In this document: positions 34,128 to 47,100 of the stretch, one piece after another
How positions within the stretch are numbered: the first letter of the stretch is position 1
Layout of the letters: the number at the start of each line of letters is the position of its first letter
From: Paragonimus westermani
Lineage: Eukaryota; Platyhelminthes; Trematoda; Plagiorchiida; Troglotrematidae
Assembly: GCA_008508345.1 (NCBI GenBank)
Contig: QNGE01002976.1
Location: forward strand, 1 to 64,000
Direction: 5' to 3'
DNA length: 64,000 nt
Translations under genes and position numbers: made by a program
Notes under the pieces: generated by a model
Database searches by the model: none
Seen by the model: the letters and a program-made list of their open reading frames with translations, nothing else
What the model was told of the DNA's origin: nothing

Positions 34128-34490
34128 ACCTGTATCTGAAGTCCTAATCGAGGATTTGTCGACTGGAAATAAGAAGACAGTTACTGTGTCTCCTCTCGAG
34201 ATGACCGAGTAACCTGATCATTACTCACAAGCGAGAGTAGTCGAGTGTTCAAATATGATAATTAGTTCGTGCCTAATGTGAGGTGATAGACGCCGTGATC
34301 AACACGGTCACCTCAAAAAAGCGTGGTAGAAGTTCTAGCACCGGCCGTGGCAAGAATGTGCAGTACTGACGAGTTCTAAGGAGAGCGAAACTCGAGTCTA
34401 GTGTTTATTTTCGAAATGGACCGGTTGGAAAGTCTATTTGAATGTGGAGGCTGTGATCAAATGCGAATGACGTTCAACTTGTGATTAACC
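34128..34490 (+). repeat. SINE copy, plus strand, with intact ribozyme core
   Basis: This is the best-preserved copy. The 5' part (34128-34290) mirrors 33960-33787 on the other strand, including CAGTTACTGTGTCTCCTCTC and TATGATAATTAGTTCGTG. It is followed by GATCAACACGGTCACCTC, the B-box region GAAGTTCTAGCACC, the ribozyme (34360-34404) and the tail ending near CGTTCAACTTGTGATTAACC. The boxes imply a Pol III-transcribed, LINE- or Penelope-mobilised SINE (inference). Confidence 0.65.
34360..34404 (+). ncRNA. Minimal type I hammerhead ribozyme with complete core
   Basis: The core CTGACGA is at 34366-34372. Stem II is GTTCT (34373-34377) and AGAGC (34382-34386), closing loop AAGG. GAAA follows at 34387-34390, then a two-pair stem III (A34390-T34397, C34391-G34396) with loop TCGA. 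The cleavage triplet GTC ends at 34398. Stem I pairs GCAGTA (34360-34365) with TAGTGT (34399-34404), with one G-G mismatch and one G-U pair. Every invariant base is present. Short stem III is typical of the hammerheads in schistosome SINEs and Penelope-like elements. Cleavage is predicted after C34398. Activity as a single unit may be weak because stem III is so short. Confidence 0.78.
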
Positions 34491-34809
34491 AGATCCCGGA
34501 CTATTTATCAGAGATGGTATTTTGAAAGCTGTGGGTGTTTCTCAAAAAGTGGTGTTCATCAAAACGACTATCGATCCTCGTTTTGTTCATAATGATTTCG
34601 GATAATAACCCCATTATCCTCTTTAGCTTTTCACTTTGCCAATACACCTTGGGCGGCTAATTGGACTGACTGACATATGCGGATAGTGCCATTCTATCGG
34701 ATTCGTTGAGAGAAGCCAGGACAATTAGAATTGAACATCTGCAGGATAGTTTGCCTGAAAACGGTTTAACCTTGAGTCACTGGAAGATCCAAAACATCCA
34801 CATATAGGC

Positions 34810-35377
34810 AGATAAAAAAAGATGCACCACTGGTCTCGACGACCGATCTTCGGAAGAAAATACAACCATCAGAAATCTGCTTCCCAAACAGCAGCATCCA
34901 AGATTTTCGTTGTACCGTTAAGTTGGAAGGGAATCGTGCCAACAACTGCGGCTATTGCTCTATTAAAATGTCACACGAGGTGGCGACAGCGCCTTTGAAA
35001 TCCCATGTGGGAATCAAATTCTTCTGGAGGCTTCTACTGTTGGGATTTCCGCTTACCCTTGTCTCAGCACCGGCCCCAAAACGACGCTGAAGTCCTTGGA
35101 CGGAACAGTTAAGATAACCACGAAGAAATGTCTGATGCTGCTCGAATACACATCCAACGTCTCCTTTTACTCGGATATCAATTTCGGTGGCCTTGAGATA
35201 CCCCACTTTCAGTCTCCCGTGCTTCTGAATAGATCTTGTATAGGGCACCACTTTTCATCAAGAAGTGCGGTTCTACAGTGGGCTGTGCATGATCCCTCGT
35301 CGCAACCGTTTCATCGCCTTGCCTTCATATCGAAGTCAGCAATCAAAATAACAATTACACCGAAAGAAGAAGCATAG
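34810..35377 (+). other. Two adjoining open segments, possible exons with weak CUB-like look
   Basis: The first frame (34810-35092) contains DFRCTVKLEGNRANNCGYCS. The second (to 35377) contains LLEYTSNVSFYSDINFGGLE. The pattern of a cysteine-bearing half followed by 'tSn.v.FySD...gG' loosely recalls a CUB domain. Splicing from CACGAG|GTGGCG to GGAACAG|TTAAG would join them. The minus strand is also open across 34952-35251. Evidence is thin. Confidence 0.18.
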
Positions 35378-37945
35378 TTAGCACGGCCTGATTTGAATCA
35401 TATATGTGTGTTACCTAGTATACTTATAACACGACCATATATGGATTTCTATAAACGTTCAATTCGTATGCACTGACGGGAATATGCGCATGTTATGCAT
35501 GAATCACAATATCAAAACATGAGTCTCATTTACGCAGAGACACTATATCTCGTTTTGGCCCATCGCGTGAATCCTGAATCTGGATATATATGCCCTTTGT
35601 TAACGGTAGATTGTTATTGATACTCTGAAGGACATCACATGACTTGTGTCTTCCCAGTGTTGTATTCAAATTCATCAAGGGGACGAATTGTTTTGGATCT
35701 TGTTCACACACTAAATTCACAACCACTAAGATCGAAGTCTCAACAGCAATGATAACCGCTAAAGTTCTTGCCAAGCGGGATCTGTGTGTAGTTTCTGATT
35801 GGAAGTTTCGAGGACTCGAAATGATATAGCCTAGGCGGTACATAACCTCATCGCACGAGATGCAAACTCTGAAGCATGCCGCCCTCCCTAGCTTGGAGAA
35901 ATAACCACTGTGCGATTGTGATTGTGGGCCACCCAAATGACCCGTTAGATAGTGTTGTTTAAAGCATGCAATTGCTTTAATTTGAGAGTCAATTTAGGTA
36001 CAATTTTCAATTCCGTCCACATCTACTTAAGGCCACAGAACAGATCAGAATCATATAACAACTGATTTACCAGATCTCACCTACACAAGCGATTCAGCAT
36101 AAACACTGAATGGGTCACCCAATAGAAAAAATTAATGGTCTCCTATACAGGACTCCTAAACGATGGCCAATACCTGGGTATTAATTTGAGTGACAACACG
36201 ACATTATCATTTCATGTTGATGTTTTTGAAAATTTCTAGGGTTTCCGTTTTGTGTCCAGCGCTTAACTTCTTTCTCCATTCCCCACTACTTGGTTTGTCG
36301 TTTTTTTGAGGTTTCCATGCTCTTCTACTAGGTGTCTTGTTCACTTGTTTTTCCCTTAGCTTGTTATCAGAAGGCCGCAAACTTTTGCCAAACCCTTAAA
36401 ATATCTTGACCGTCAAACCATTCGTTGATTTTATTGCTTCTAATCCTTTCGAAATGTGTCAACAATTAGCAACAAGAATTCTTGTAGTCAGATCTTCTTA
36501 AGTGTATTGTCACATCTTCCACTAGATCCTTGCACAAACGTTTGCTTTCACGTACTTGATCAGATCATTCTTCGGTTATTCTTCATTCAACTCCATTTTT
36601 ACTCAAACCAAATGTTCTGACTCTAGGATTAACCCCAAAACTAAATCAGTAGATATTTTTCACATCTAATAACGACTACGGCCGGTTTCCGCAACTTGTC
36701 ATTGAGCTTCATGGTCGTTCCAATAATTTTGTGTCCTGAGTACAAATTACTCGAGTGCTCTCTACTTGATAAAGAGGTGCCTATGTAAAAAAAAGAGGCT
36801 GGAAACTCACTTCCCGTGGTGCATAAAGCATTTCATTGCCTTGATTTGTCTCAAGTTGACAGCTCATCTTGGGCACGATTATAGAGCTTGTCAAGAGGCA
36901 AGTTTTAGATGGGAAACTGACCATCAAAACAAAAAATTCGACACAGTGCGAGACATTTAGTTATGGTAGATCGATCAACTTGTGGAGTTTGATCAGTTGT
37001 GCTGCCATGCACAGACTACTCTACAGCACTGTAACTTGCAACACCAAAAGTTGACCCAGTATCTCTAACTCCACTCACGCGGACGGGACGAGAATATTAA
37101 ATGGGGACGCTAACAACCTTTTAAACAACTCGTATCTTAGTGTGTTCGATTTCACTCGCCCATCACCTGCCAGACAGTGTTTGCGACATGGATGTTCTTA
37201 TCAAAATGCCGTTTATACAATACTTGGCTTCCCGACAATTATTAAGGCTTCGTGACAATACTTCCTGGATCCTAATCTCAATTCTTTCCTGGTACTAAAG
37301 AAGTGTGCTAAGGGCGTGTTAGGACCACCTTGTGAATTGCGTAATCAATCGCTGTTGTAGGACAAACTTCCCAAAGCCTTGAGAGTACGTACAGTGACAT
37401 CTACTTTTACAGGATGGAACCACAACGAACCCACAAACTACAGGCCGGTTGCATTGTTAACATTGGCCTGAACGATAACGGAAAACTTGATTGTACACCA
37501 GTTACAGGTGCGTTTGCTTCGATTTACATCGTTGACAAACAATCAGTGTGGACTCCGTATGAATAGTTTTGCGCTTGTGGTTTAATAACAGACTGTGACT
37601 GAATATCTGTCTAATGTTCTGTAGTCCACAATAGTGGTGCCGCTGACCAACTGAGACTGAAATCCTTCAACAATTTCGCTCTGTTTTCTAAATCTGGTAG
37701 CTGGTATTCCGATACGAATGGACCCATTCAGCTTTCTCAAGTTTATAGACTTGCGAACCGAGTAGTTGTGAACGTCGAGTGTGGTCGGTGAAAGGGTAAC
37801 GAAAAATGTAGTGATGAACGTGAAAGTACTAATGCATAACGGAGAGAAGTGAATTATCTATTTGAAAAACTGTCCCACCACTCATCTAATGATTAAATTC
37901 GGTGACTAGTTGTGAATGAAACAAAAGGGATAATTTTCCAAACAG
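35378..37945. other. 3' flank of the SLC26 gene, no gene recognised
   Basis: This is intergenic sequence downstream of the minus-strand transporter stop. A 136-codon minus-strand frame (35936-35526) includes a hydrophobic stretch (LAVIIAVETSILVVVNLVC) but no family signature. A TTTAAT at 37579-37584 would be an ATTAAA poly(A) signal for the transporter, at a plausible distance of about 360 bases from the stop. That assignment is only a guess. Confidence 0.35.
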
Positions 37946-38133
37946 TTAGCAATTTGGTCCCGTAGTACTGGACTCTTGCTCTTCCATTGTTCTTAAAGTC
38001 ATTGTCTGTAGGCTACACCTGGCCACGTAATCCATGCAGGCACTGTATGCGTCGTACACGGTTGGGTAGGTCAAATCAAGCAGAGTTGGTTGCGCCCAGG
38101 TTGATATGTTCAAACATTTGTGATGTGTGAATT
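37946..38133 (-). CDS. SLC26 transporter terminal exon: end of STAS domain and stop
   Basis: It opens after TTTGTTTTGATAG. Its first two bases complete a codon begun in the previous exon. STHHK-type loop residues lead to DLTYPTVYDAYSACMDYVAR, the last STAS helix ('lFptvhdAv..a'). A short tail of about 22 residues rich in Glu, Ser and Thr follows, ending TGPNC and TAA. The tail shows no PDZ-ligand motif such as the terminal T-x-L of some vertebrate members. Confidence 0.8.
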
Positions 38134-41100
38134 CTATCAAAACAAATTAGAAACTGTAATCAGGTTGTAGTGAGCGGCGAATGAATAAATTTACTTTTCG
38201 AACCTATCTGCTAGGGTTATTATGACATGGAAAACGTTCAAATAAAGACAGAATATCTTGACGGTTCCCTGAAAAAAAAATGTAAACGGTAGAAGGTAAA
38301 AGATCTTGGGCAAAGTCGATTACTTGACTGTACAGCGTGAGATAACTCCTCCTGTGGACACTTCACTTTAGAGACGGCTCATCCGCAAAATGGCAGCACC
38401 AGCGGAGAAATAAGTAAAATGATGTAAGTACTGTGAATCAGGCGCACATGTCTACGAGAGCTATAGGCTTCACTGCCCCGTTGGCAATATGTACAAAAGT
38501 ACAGGATAGAGGGCAGTTTGTAGTGACCTCGTGACCTAAATTCCACCTACTGTGCACGCTGGGGACGGGGTATAGAAGAAATTCCTTTGCGATATGTGCC
38601 TTGTCGAATCCCTTTCGTGGAAGCGTATTGTGAAAGTCACGAGTTGTCTCTACTTTCGATTCGGGCTTACAAGCAGTGTACGGAGTGAGTGCAGCTGTTC
38701 ATTCGCTCAGTGCACATGCTGCCTGCAATGTGCACCAGCATGTTCTATGCAAGTGAGGATTAAGTGGTTTTAACAAATCCAGTTCTCGTGCACTATAATA
38801 AGCGTCCTGTGTGAATCGTCTTATCTTACAGCAATCCAGGGTTGGAACCGATGCATCTGAGAGTCCATCTTAGTCTTCACCTGCGTGACACAAGAGGTCG
38901 ATTGATACCTCATTTTTAAGCCATCTTATGCCTTAATAGCTGAAGGTTTTCAAGCGGGATAGCTGACAGAAGTGACTGCAGTTAACCCGTTGATGACCAC
39001 TCATACCAAAAGCCTACAATCTTCTTACTGCCAACCAAATAACCTGAAAATGGTGTCTAAAGTGATGACAGGTTGTTCTCCCTGACAGACACCTAGCCGG
39101 GTGACAAAACTGGACGTTCTCCAAGAAACATGTAAGTTTCAGCCTAATGCATCGGACCAGATCAGCTGAGGTACCTCAGTAGTTCTACAAAGAAGCATAT
39201 ACATATATATTAACATTCCTCTTCGTCTTCTTAACTATGTAGCAACATATCTGTGGACAGCAGGTAAAGGAGTAAGCTATCGAAACCTATTGGTCAATTC
39301 CAAGGCAATCAAATGGTTCACGTGAATCGATTTTCAGCGCACCATATCAGTTGATAGGTTCACGGGATACTCGCAAAATCTAGTTAATCTTAAGAAACAA
39401 CACCAGTTAACAAAAATCACCTAGACCTTAGTTTTAATTACGGAATACAACCTAAAATGAGACCCACGCAGACAACTAGTGATACCCTCAACTGACATGA
39501 ACACAATATAACTGTAGAACATAATGCAACAAGTCAATCTTGCTGTATCACAAATGTGGTAGAACGAACACACTCCCTCGTTAAACCAAGACCGGTCAAT
39601 TGTCAAATGAGAGTGGTTGAATCACCGACGTGGTCGGGTGCACAAGGATACAACATAGATCAAAAACCCCGATCTCAGTGATCACCAAAAGTATTCACCT
39701 GATCGGTCATGACGTTAACCCAGACATTGCGTAATTCTAAGCTGACTATGTTCGCACTCAGTGAGACTATGTTGCTCACGCAATATTGCTCGATCTTGCA
39801 CGGGCAAAAGTTTGTTTGCATACTCTCGTACAGGAGTGCCATAATCAGGGACGGTTGCATCATTGCCACTCCAGGTGCAAGACAGTCCGCCTCGATTGTG
39901 ACAATGTTTTTAACTGCATCAGTAGAAACATTTTGTTCTGCCTTCTCAAAGTGTATGAAGTTTTTGACATTTCTTGGCTTGACCCAACTTAACCCAGACC
40001 TGTACAGCACCTAACATCGCTCTCAAATACTTTAAGTAGTCTGCACTACGTGCCGGTGATAGTCCCACCCATCGACGGTCAGACAATTCCTCACATTCCT
40101 CAGGATATCGCCTGACTACGCATCATATCCCGAACGCTGCACACGTGCACACGCTGCAAACGTGTCCAATAAGGAATAGCCATCAAAACAACTATGTTCT
40201 TCTTTGTGTACATCGTAAGCACAGTTTCTGAAGATGCCTTTAGTGGCATTTAGATGCACAACACTGAAGAATCCCTTGTTATGTTCACGTTTCATCCGTT
40301 ACTTAGCATGCCAGGGAGTCCATATCAGATTCGTTAGTGTCAACAGTCCCATAGTCCTGAAAAACTTACAACTAGTGTGACCAGTGAGGTGTTTTGTTGA
40401 GGTGTGGTCAGGTAACTCAGTAGGCTAAAGTAAGTAGTCACCTGTATAGCACCGTTCTAGCTGACCGGGACATTGACAACTTGGACTCCCTAGTAACTCC
40501 AGCAGGAAACTGTTATGAGTAAGCGCCCTTCTGGTAAGTTTTGGGATGCGAATTGTTGATAGTAATGTTAAGGAGGTCTCACTCACCTCTGTTAGCTGAC
40601 AAAGTAATAACCGTAAAATTAAGTCTAATCATCAGTAACAGGGACGTTCATACCATCCTTGGTGCACTTGTCCGTGAATTAATTTTTCATTCGACTTCCT
40701 GTGGTGAGATCGATGAAGTATCAAAAGGTCAGGTGGTAACGTCTTGGAGTTGAAGTACAGACAAGATGGCATTCTACATGGAGTTTAGCGTATAGTTTAA
40801 TTAACTACGTCTTACACCGGATTCCACCTTTCGCATCCAGAATGAGTTTTCTATCAGCTTCTCTAGAAACGAAGGATGAATGCACCTTCATTAATCTCTA
40901 TTCAAAATACAGATCATCAGGTTAAAGGAAATTACACTTCCAATTGACTGAGAAGGTTTCACTACAAACATATCATTTTGGAATTGGCAGGCACCAAGTG
41001 TTTCATGTCAAGAAGGCAGAATAACTTGAACATTATTCTTTAGTGAATGTTTGCTGATCTCGGTAAAACGCCTCCTACTTGTCTTGTAAGTTTATTGAAA

Positions 41101-44100
41101 CATTGGTCAGCACGGTGGCATCGTCAAAGCATGGGCCAAAGTTCTACTGTCGGTCGTGGTGGAGATATGGGTGGATATAAAGAACCGCCGTAGATTATAA
41201 GGTTCCTTTCAGACAAAGGCTGACTGGAAAGTCCACCAGAATTCCAATGACACTACCAACTGAATTAGGTTCAACCTATATGAAACAGATTTCCAATAAT
41301 TAGGTACTCATTAAATTTTATTAACACAAGCACGAAAAAGGTTGAAGATTTTTAGCATCCTGGTTATTCGCACAACCCACATGTATAAAAAAGTGATTAG
41401 GCGTAACCAACAGGTAGATTCTATCGGATAACAGCATGATGAATGATGTGAGTCTGTGAAAAAAACATCTTGTCCTCATGACGACTTTTGAAGGCAGAGA
41501 AGCTTGGCTCTAACCCAAAGTTTGTTTCGCTAGTGTCTTTCGTGTCGTAACGTGCAAACTTAGTAACAGATGTAGTCCGATGTCTATCCTACCAAAATAC
41601 ACATTACTTCATCTGTACGTAATCTGATAATTTTTGTGAGAGTCGGGATAGTGCGGTGAGTTACGATGGGAACATGAAAACCGGTATAACTGGTTTTTGC
41701 TTGCTCATCTGGGGAAGACCACCGCCTCGAGAGCCTGCGTTCCCTTTTATTCCAATTAACGAGCAAGGCATTCACAACACCTTTCAAATGATGACGTAGG
41801 AACAGACGCTCCGTTTGTCTTCGGAACTCGCTCAAATGAGAATCATTATACTGAAATGACCTGAGACATAAAATAAACACAAGCGAGGTTTCTGAATTTC
41901 AAAGACAAGAGTTATTCCTACCTGAAGTATACAATAAGGTCGATAACCATCAACGCTTAGTCAGTCAAATGCACTTGCCTCCTACGTAGATAGGCACCAC
42001 ATGATCCTCGATCAGTTCATAATGTAGAGTCTGCAAGACATGAGCTCCGGTCGGATCCACGTGCGACAGGCCGTTGAGCTCGAGTAGCAAAAAGGTTTTC
42101 CTTGACATAGTCTCTCGATTTTCTGTTGAAAACCGAGCGTCCGGTTCGGAAATATTTGAAATCTGTCGACACTGGCAGAAATACATAAACTCAATCATAA
42201 CTGATCAGCTGCCTAGAATATACGTACTCATCAGTAGCTGTAACCTAGAACAAAAAGCTAATAAGCTACATGATATACTTTATATGGATAAATTTTTATA
42301 CGCTACGGGCAACAGTTCAGAACCGAATACACGTCCAGTGTACTGTCGTTAGATCAAAGTGTTAGTTACTTGAAATCAGTTCCATTGTAAGTGACTGGTG
42401 CATTCTTGTGACCCACAGAGTGAATCTGAAACCAGAGATTTAGTTTGTGGATTCGAGCATATGTGCTGCATCGAACGTATGAGCCGATATTGACACTTGG
42501 TCAAACAATGCACACCAGACCGCAAGTATTAAACCAGGTTGAGACTGTATGCCACTACTGCGGTTTTGTGTATGCTGACAATCGTCCATGTTGAGTTGTA
42601 TAACCCGTGATCAGAATAACTTTTCCGGTCGTTTGGGTAAGCTAAGAAGCTTACAAATGCAAACAAATTGCAAATTGCTGAGTAGATGAGATCAGTTGTG
42701 CCCAACTTTCCAGAAGTAGCACAAATTCAACAAGTGCAGTACGAAGAACCAACAACATGCCCCAAAGAACGAATTGATCAAATAAGTGACTTGGCCAACT
42801 TGATAGCCTTGCTTAAGACAACCATAATTTAGAATTATGACAGTACAGTGAATAGACATGAGCATTGAGATGCTCCACATATTTGGGTAAGACAGTAAGA
42901 GGACAAAAGTGTCCTTCAGATTATTAGTTCTTACATTCTTATCAGATTTGAACAAGTAATTTATTTTAAACATAGAGATAGAGTTCCATGTAGCTTTACA
43001 GACCAATCCTTCATAACTTGTTAACCAGCGTACACCTTTGGTTGGGTTGTACTGAAAACGTACACGCAGCGCAAGGTAACGAGTGATGCTTTTAATTCAT
43101 TTTGTTTATCTCACTGTACTCAGCAATCATAACAGATGGAGCTTTTATGAGAACATGCGGTGATCAACAGGTGCACTGGACAACGCCTTGGCAAAATGTA
43201 GGTTTTTGTGGTGTGGAACAGGACACTGGTGGCACTCACTTCATGATCTGTCTGGAGTATGCAACTAGTGATGGAAGAAGATTGAATTCAGTCTTGCGGA
43301 TCAACCGGTATGATTCGAACGGCCAGCTGAGTTTGTGATCACTTTTCAACGCCTCTGTTGATCTGAATACTCAGAGTTCGATTGGTCCCCCCTCTGTGAC
43401 GCTTACGGTAACTGCATGAGGATCAGTTAAATCTATCTGGTTCCTCTTGTCTGATAACAGAAACATTCGCACACTTCACTGTAGCAGATAAAAATTATGG
43501 TGGGGTGACAAGTTTGTAAAATAGCTTCGGCTGTCTGATCATGAAGCAACGTCAGTGAACAGTGTCACTCTCAGGTAACGTTACTGACCATGAAACGTTT
43601 TGAATTGATTTTTAATTTGTAATGAGGGATACCTTTTTACTTTGTCCTCTTTGACTGGTAGGAGGAAAATCAGCTTTCTTTTTAAAATTTACTGATAGTG
43701 CGAATTCGTCTTATTCTCGATAGTTGGATGAACATTTACAGCTTCATACGTGGAACTCCTTCGAAAAAGTCGACAGATGCACATCCTACAGTTAACTTTA
43801 ACGCTTTGAATTAATGTTTGAGCCGATACTCCGGCCAGTGGTGCTGATATCTGATCATTCCTTAAGACATGGGGAACGCTTCTAGTGTGCGACTACTTGA
43901 GATCTAACTGTTGGAAGTTGACCTCAGGCTCACTTCCCTATGAGTTAACTAATTTGACCTCTGTGACACTGATCTGGTCTTAGTCCCGAAGTGTTCCATC
44001 CATCCCGCCAATCTCAGGACGCTGCTTGATCTGAAAACTTTCATGAACTCCCTTCTACAGTGCCAAAACGCGACACACTACCCAACTAAGGCGAACTGTT

Positions 44101-47100
44101 CTGTTTTTTCAAGTACAACCTCCTTTTATTCGCTTTGCAATGCGATATTGCCTACTTACGAAGAGGTGACCTACGATCAGGAGACGGATTCATCATGTAT
44201 CATATTGGCACGTCAGAATCAGAGACAAATGGTCCTCAAGGTGTTAGGATTCATCGATGGCTCAATGGTAATGACAGTGTTTCGATTAAGAGGCCCACAA
44301 TGAAGACAACAAACTAGACCTCTCCTTAGGATTATCAAGGGTGGTGATTTCAGGCTGCCAAGAGCAAAATTTTCCAACGGGCATTAAGAAGTCTGCTACT
44401 GTGGTCAGCTCAGAGAAGGACGGATTAGTGAGGGAAAGATCTGTGGTGATTCAATGAACATCACTGGGGTCCAGCTCACAACACAGGGTGTAACTGTGGA
44501 CTGACTTTTCAATAGGTCACGCTCTCCAGCCACTGGATACGCTATATTCCCGGTAAACAACTGTTCGAAAATATGCAATTATATCTGACTAAAATTAATT
44601 GCGTTCTACCAGACTTTTACCATCTCACTTCTGCTATTACGGCCGGTTCTACCTGGTTCATTTCTAGGTGCCTAGTGTGAATGTAATCCGATATCTGGCA
44701 TTCAAGTCGTATTCTAATGTACGCTCACAACAGCTGTTCCCGTTGATGCCCATTGTTTAGAGGCTCAGACAACCTGTTCGATCATAGAGGCCGACAAGTA
44801 AGCGCCTCGTCATGATTGCTCCGAGATCAGTGAACCACTTGCGCAGTCGAAAGGCCTGCACGACTTTGCCATTACCTTCAAGTTCATGATTTATCGATTC
44901 ATCAGGATAGCAAATTAGGTTGGAGAACGAAATTTTTTGATAGGTTCCGTTCAACAAACATTTAATGAGGCTGTCAAGATTTTCAACCACTCTTTCCAAA
45001 TCGATTTTGTCTGTTTCATTCCGGAAACAGTGTACCAATTGCTCTACTCTCTTCATCTACGATTCCACTGCAGAGGACAGTAAGTCGATAAACCATAGGT
45101 TGATTCTACAACTGGGTTTGTGTTACCAAGTCAAACCATGTATTTTTCCACGATTCTGATTATCACCTAGCACGTTCTCTGTAATATTAAACGGTTCCAT
45201 AATCAGCTCTTGATCTCAAAGCATTGCTCGTCAGCACATCTATCCGTGAGGCCCTCATCAAATGCTCATCTGACACCAATAAGTTTGTGGTAGATACTTT
45301 TGTACCAACCCAGATCGAAAATGCAAGGTTGGGTCACCCTGTCAAAAGCTTACACACATAATACAAGTGGGGATCAGTAGGGCATAATCAATATGGTTTA
45401 ACACATTGTCATTACACAGGAGCATCTTCAACTCATAAAACAGTACACCTTGAAAAATTCGCTCTGCATGATATCTCATGGAACAGCATTCGGTGGATGG
45501 TCAAAAGACAGGCAACTCTTGTCAACGGAACTAACATTCCCACTTTGACTTATATGACAATTTAATAGCCCGATTGGTCAGGAGAACACGAAGAACAAAT
45601 TCACGATACCCGTTGCAGTGCAACATTGTGCTAAATTAGTTCGTGGTGGTAATTCGGGAGTAAACAACTGTATTGGAAGAGTGTGGAAATGGGTGTTTTA
45701 ACCTGGTAAATTTAGCCAAGACTAGATTCGCATCTCAAAATGTTCAATGTGCCCGGCTGATGAAGGAAAACACCGCTTATGTATTCACCATGAAAAAAAA
45801 ACACGTACTAACTGTATCTTATTCAAAAGATCTTTTTCACAATCGACCCCTCTAGCACAATCAGTAAACAAGCTCTCGTAAGCAACCTACGGGGTTACTT
45901 CGCCCAATACGGAGTACAGATGTGATGTGTGTTGGACGACCGATCACAGTTCAAGAGCATGGAACTCTACCATTTTAGTTTTTTCACTGTGTTGCCTATT
46001 CACAACACAGCCCATCCAATGGAATGAAAAAATCCGTTGTCAAAGATAGCAATCAAAAATATCTTACACACCAGATCCTAAGTTAACACAAGGGACAGCC
46101 ATCGAAACTTTCTTCGGTAAAAGCGCTATTGTGGATGCAGGCCTGAACTGTCACTTCATTCGCGACTGGTCAAGATGTCTCGATGCAGCCTACACTTTTT
46201 AGAAATGTCATTGTAGCAAGGTTTAGGAGAAGAAGCGTTACAACACTCCAATAGACAATGGCTTGCATGAACAGGCTGCATTTGTGGCGGTATCGGAAAG
46301 GAGAAATGTGCTGATTTGCTAATGTCCTCAAGGGCTAACTGGACATTTGCAACACGGCAGACAGAGGCAGATGTTACACATTAAGCAGTAGTGATTAGTT
46401 AACAATAATCGAAAAAAAGAAACAGCGAGGCGATACGCAATGTAATCGGTCAACCCATGCTCAGGTGTGCTCGAAAACACGTGATAACATGATTGAAACG
46501 CAGTCGATCAGGTCACATCAGGCCAAACTGAGTTAATTGACGCACACAAGCCAATCAATCAGCAGGACTACCACGACGATTGCCGATCAAGACCGGTGCT
46601 TGACAGCCCGATTTGACATGGAGTTGCTGGTTGTAGCACTAGTTTCTGTTTCAAATAACGTATAGACCCATTTGCTTTGCCGAATAAACTAGTGTTTGAG
46701 GTGTACGTGTTTGGAGAGGTGCCAAACAGTTGGTGTTCCATTTATATCCCTCCAAACCCCAATTGTCTATCAATGAATGAAGATAACGCGTGCCAATCCG
46801 TAGGTAGGAAAAATTCTGTGAAAACGAATCCGCATTTTTAATGTGCTTCAGACAAGATACAATAATGTGTCATCCCATAACTGACCAAACACGAGTTACC
46901 ACATAGAAAGTAGGCGCCAGTAGCGATCCCCGGGGTGGGACTTTTTAAAAGGTTAAGATAGCGTTCATTAATCACTTTCAAACCAACCATGTGATTGGCT
47001 TTGTCCGTCCACAGTTCTGTGCACGATGAATTTAATCAGAAAAACAAAGAATGAGCATCGAAGATTATCCGGATCTTGCCTCAGCAGTAAGAAAGACGAG

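Larger units (their letters stand above)
38134..41978 (-). other. GC-AG intron of the SLC26 gene, about 3.8 kb
   Basis: The donor is GGAG|GCAAGT and the acceptor is TTGATAG. It contains a degraded SINE (41.1 kb), a possible Penelope fragment (41.6-41.9 kb) and otherwise unremarkable sequence. Overlapping open frames on both strands at 39675-40014 carry no known motif. Confidence 0.6.

Noticed and set aside
35526..35936. Membrane-protein gene on the minus strand
   Set aside because: One hydrophobic stretch in a 136-codon frame, but no family signature and no exon partners. It was also tested as a C-terminal extension of the SLC26 protein and does not fit, because that frame ends at 37946.
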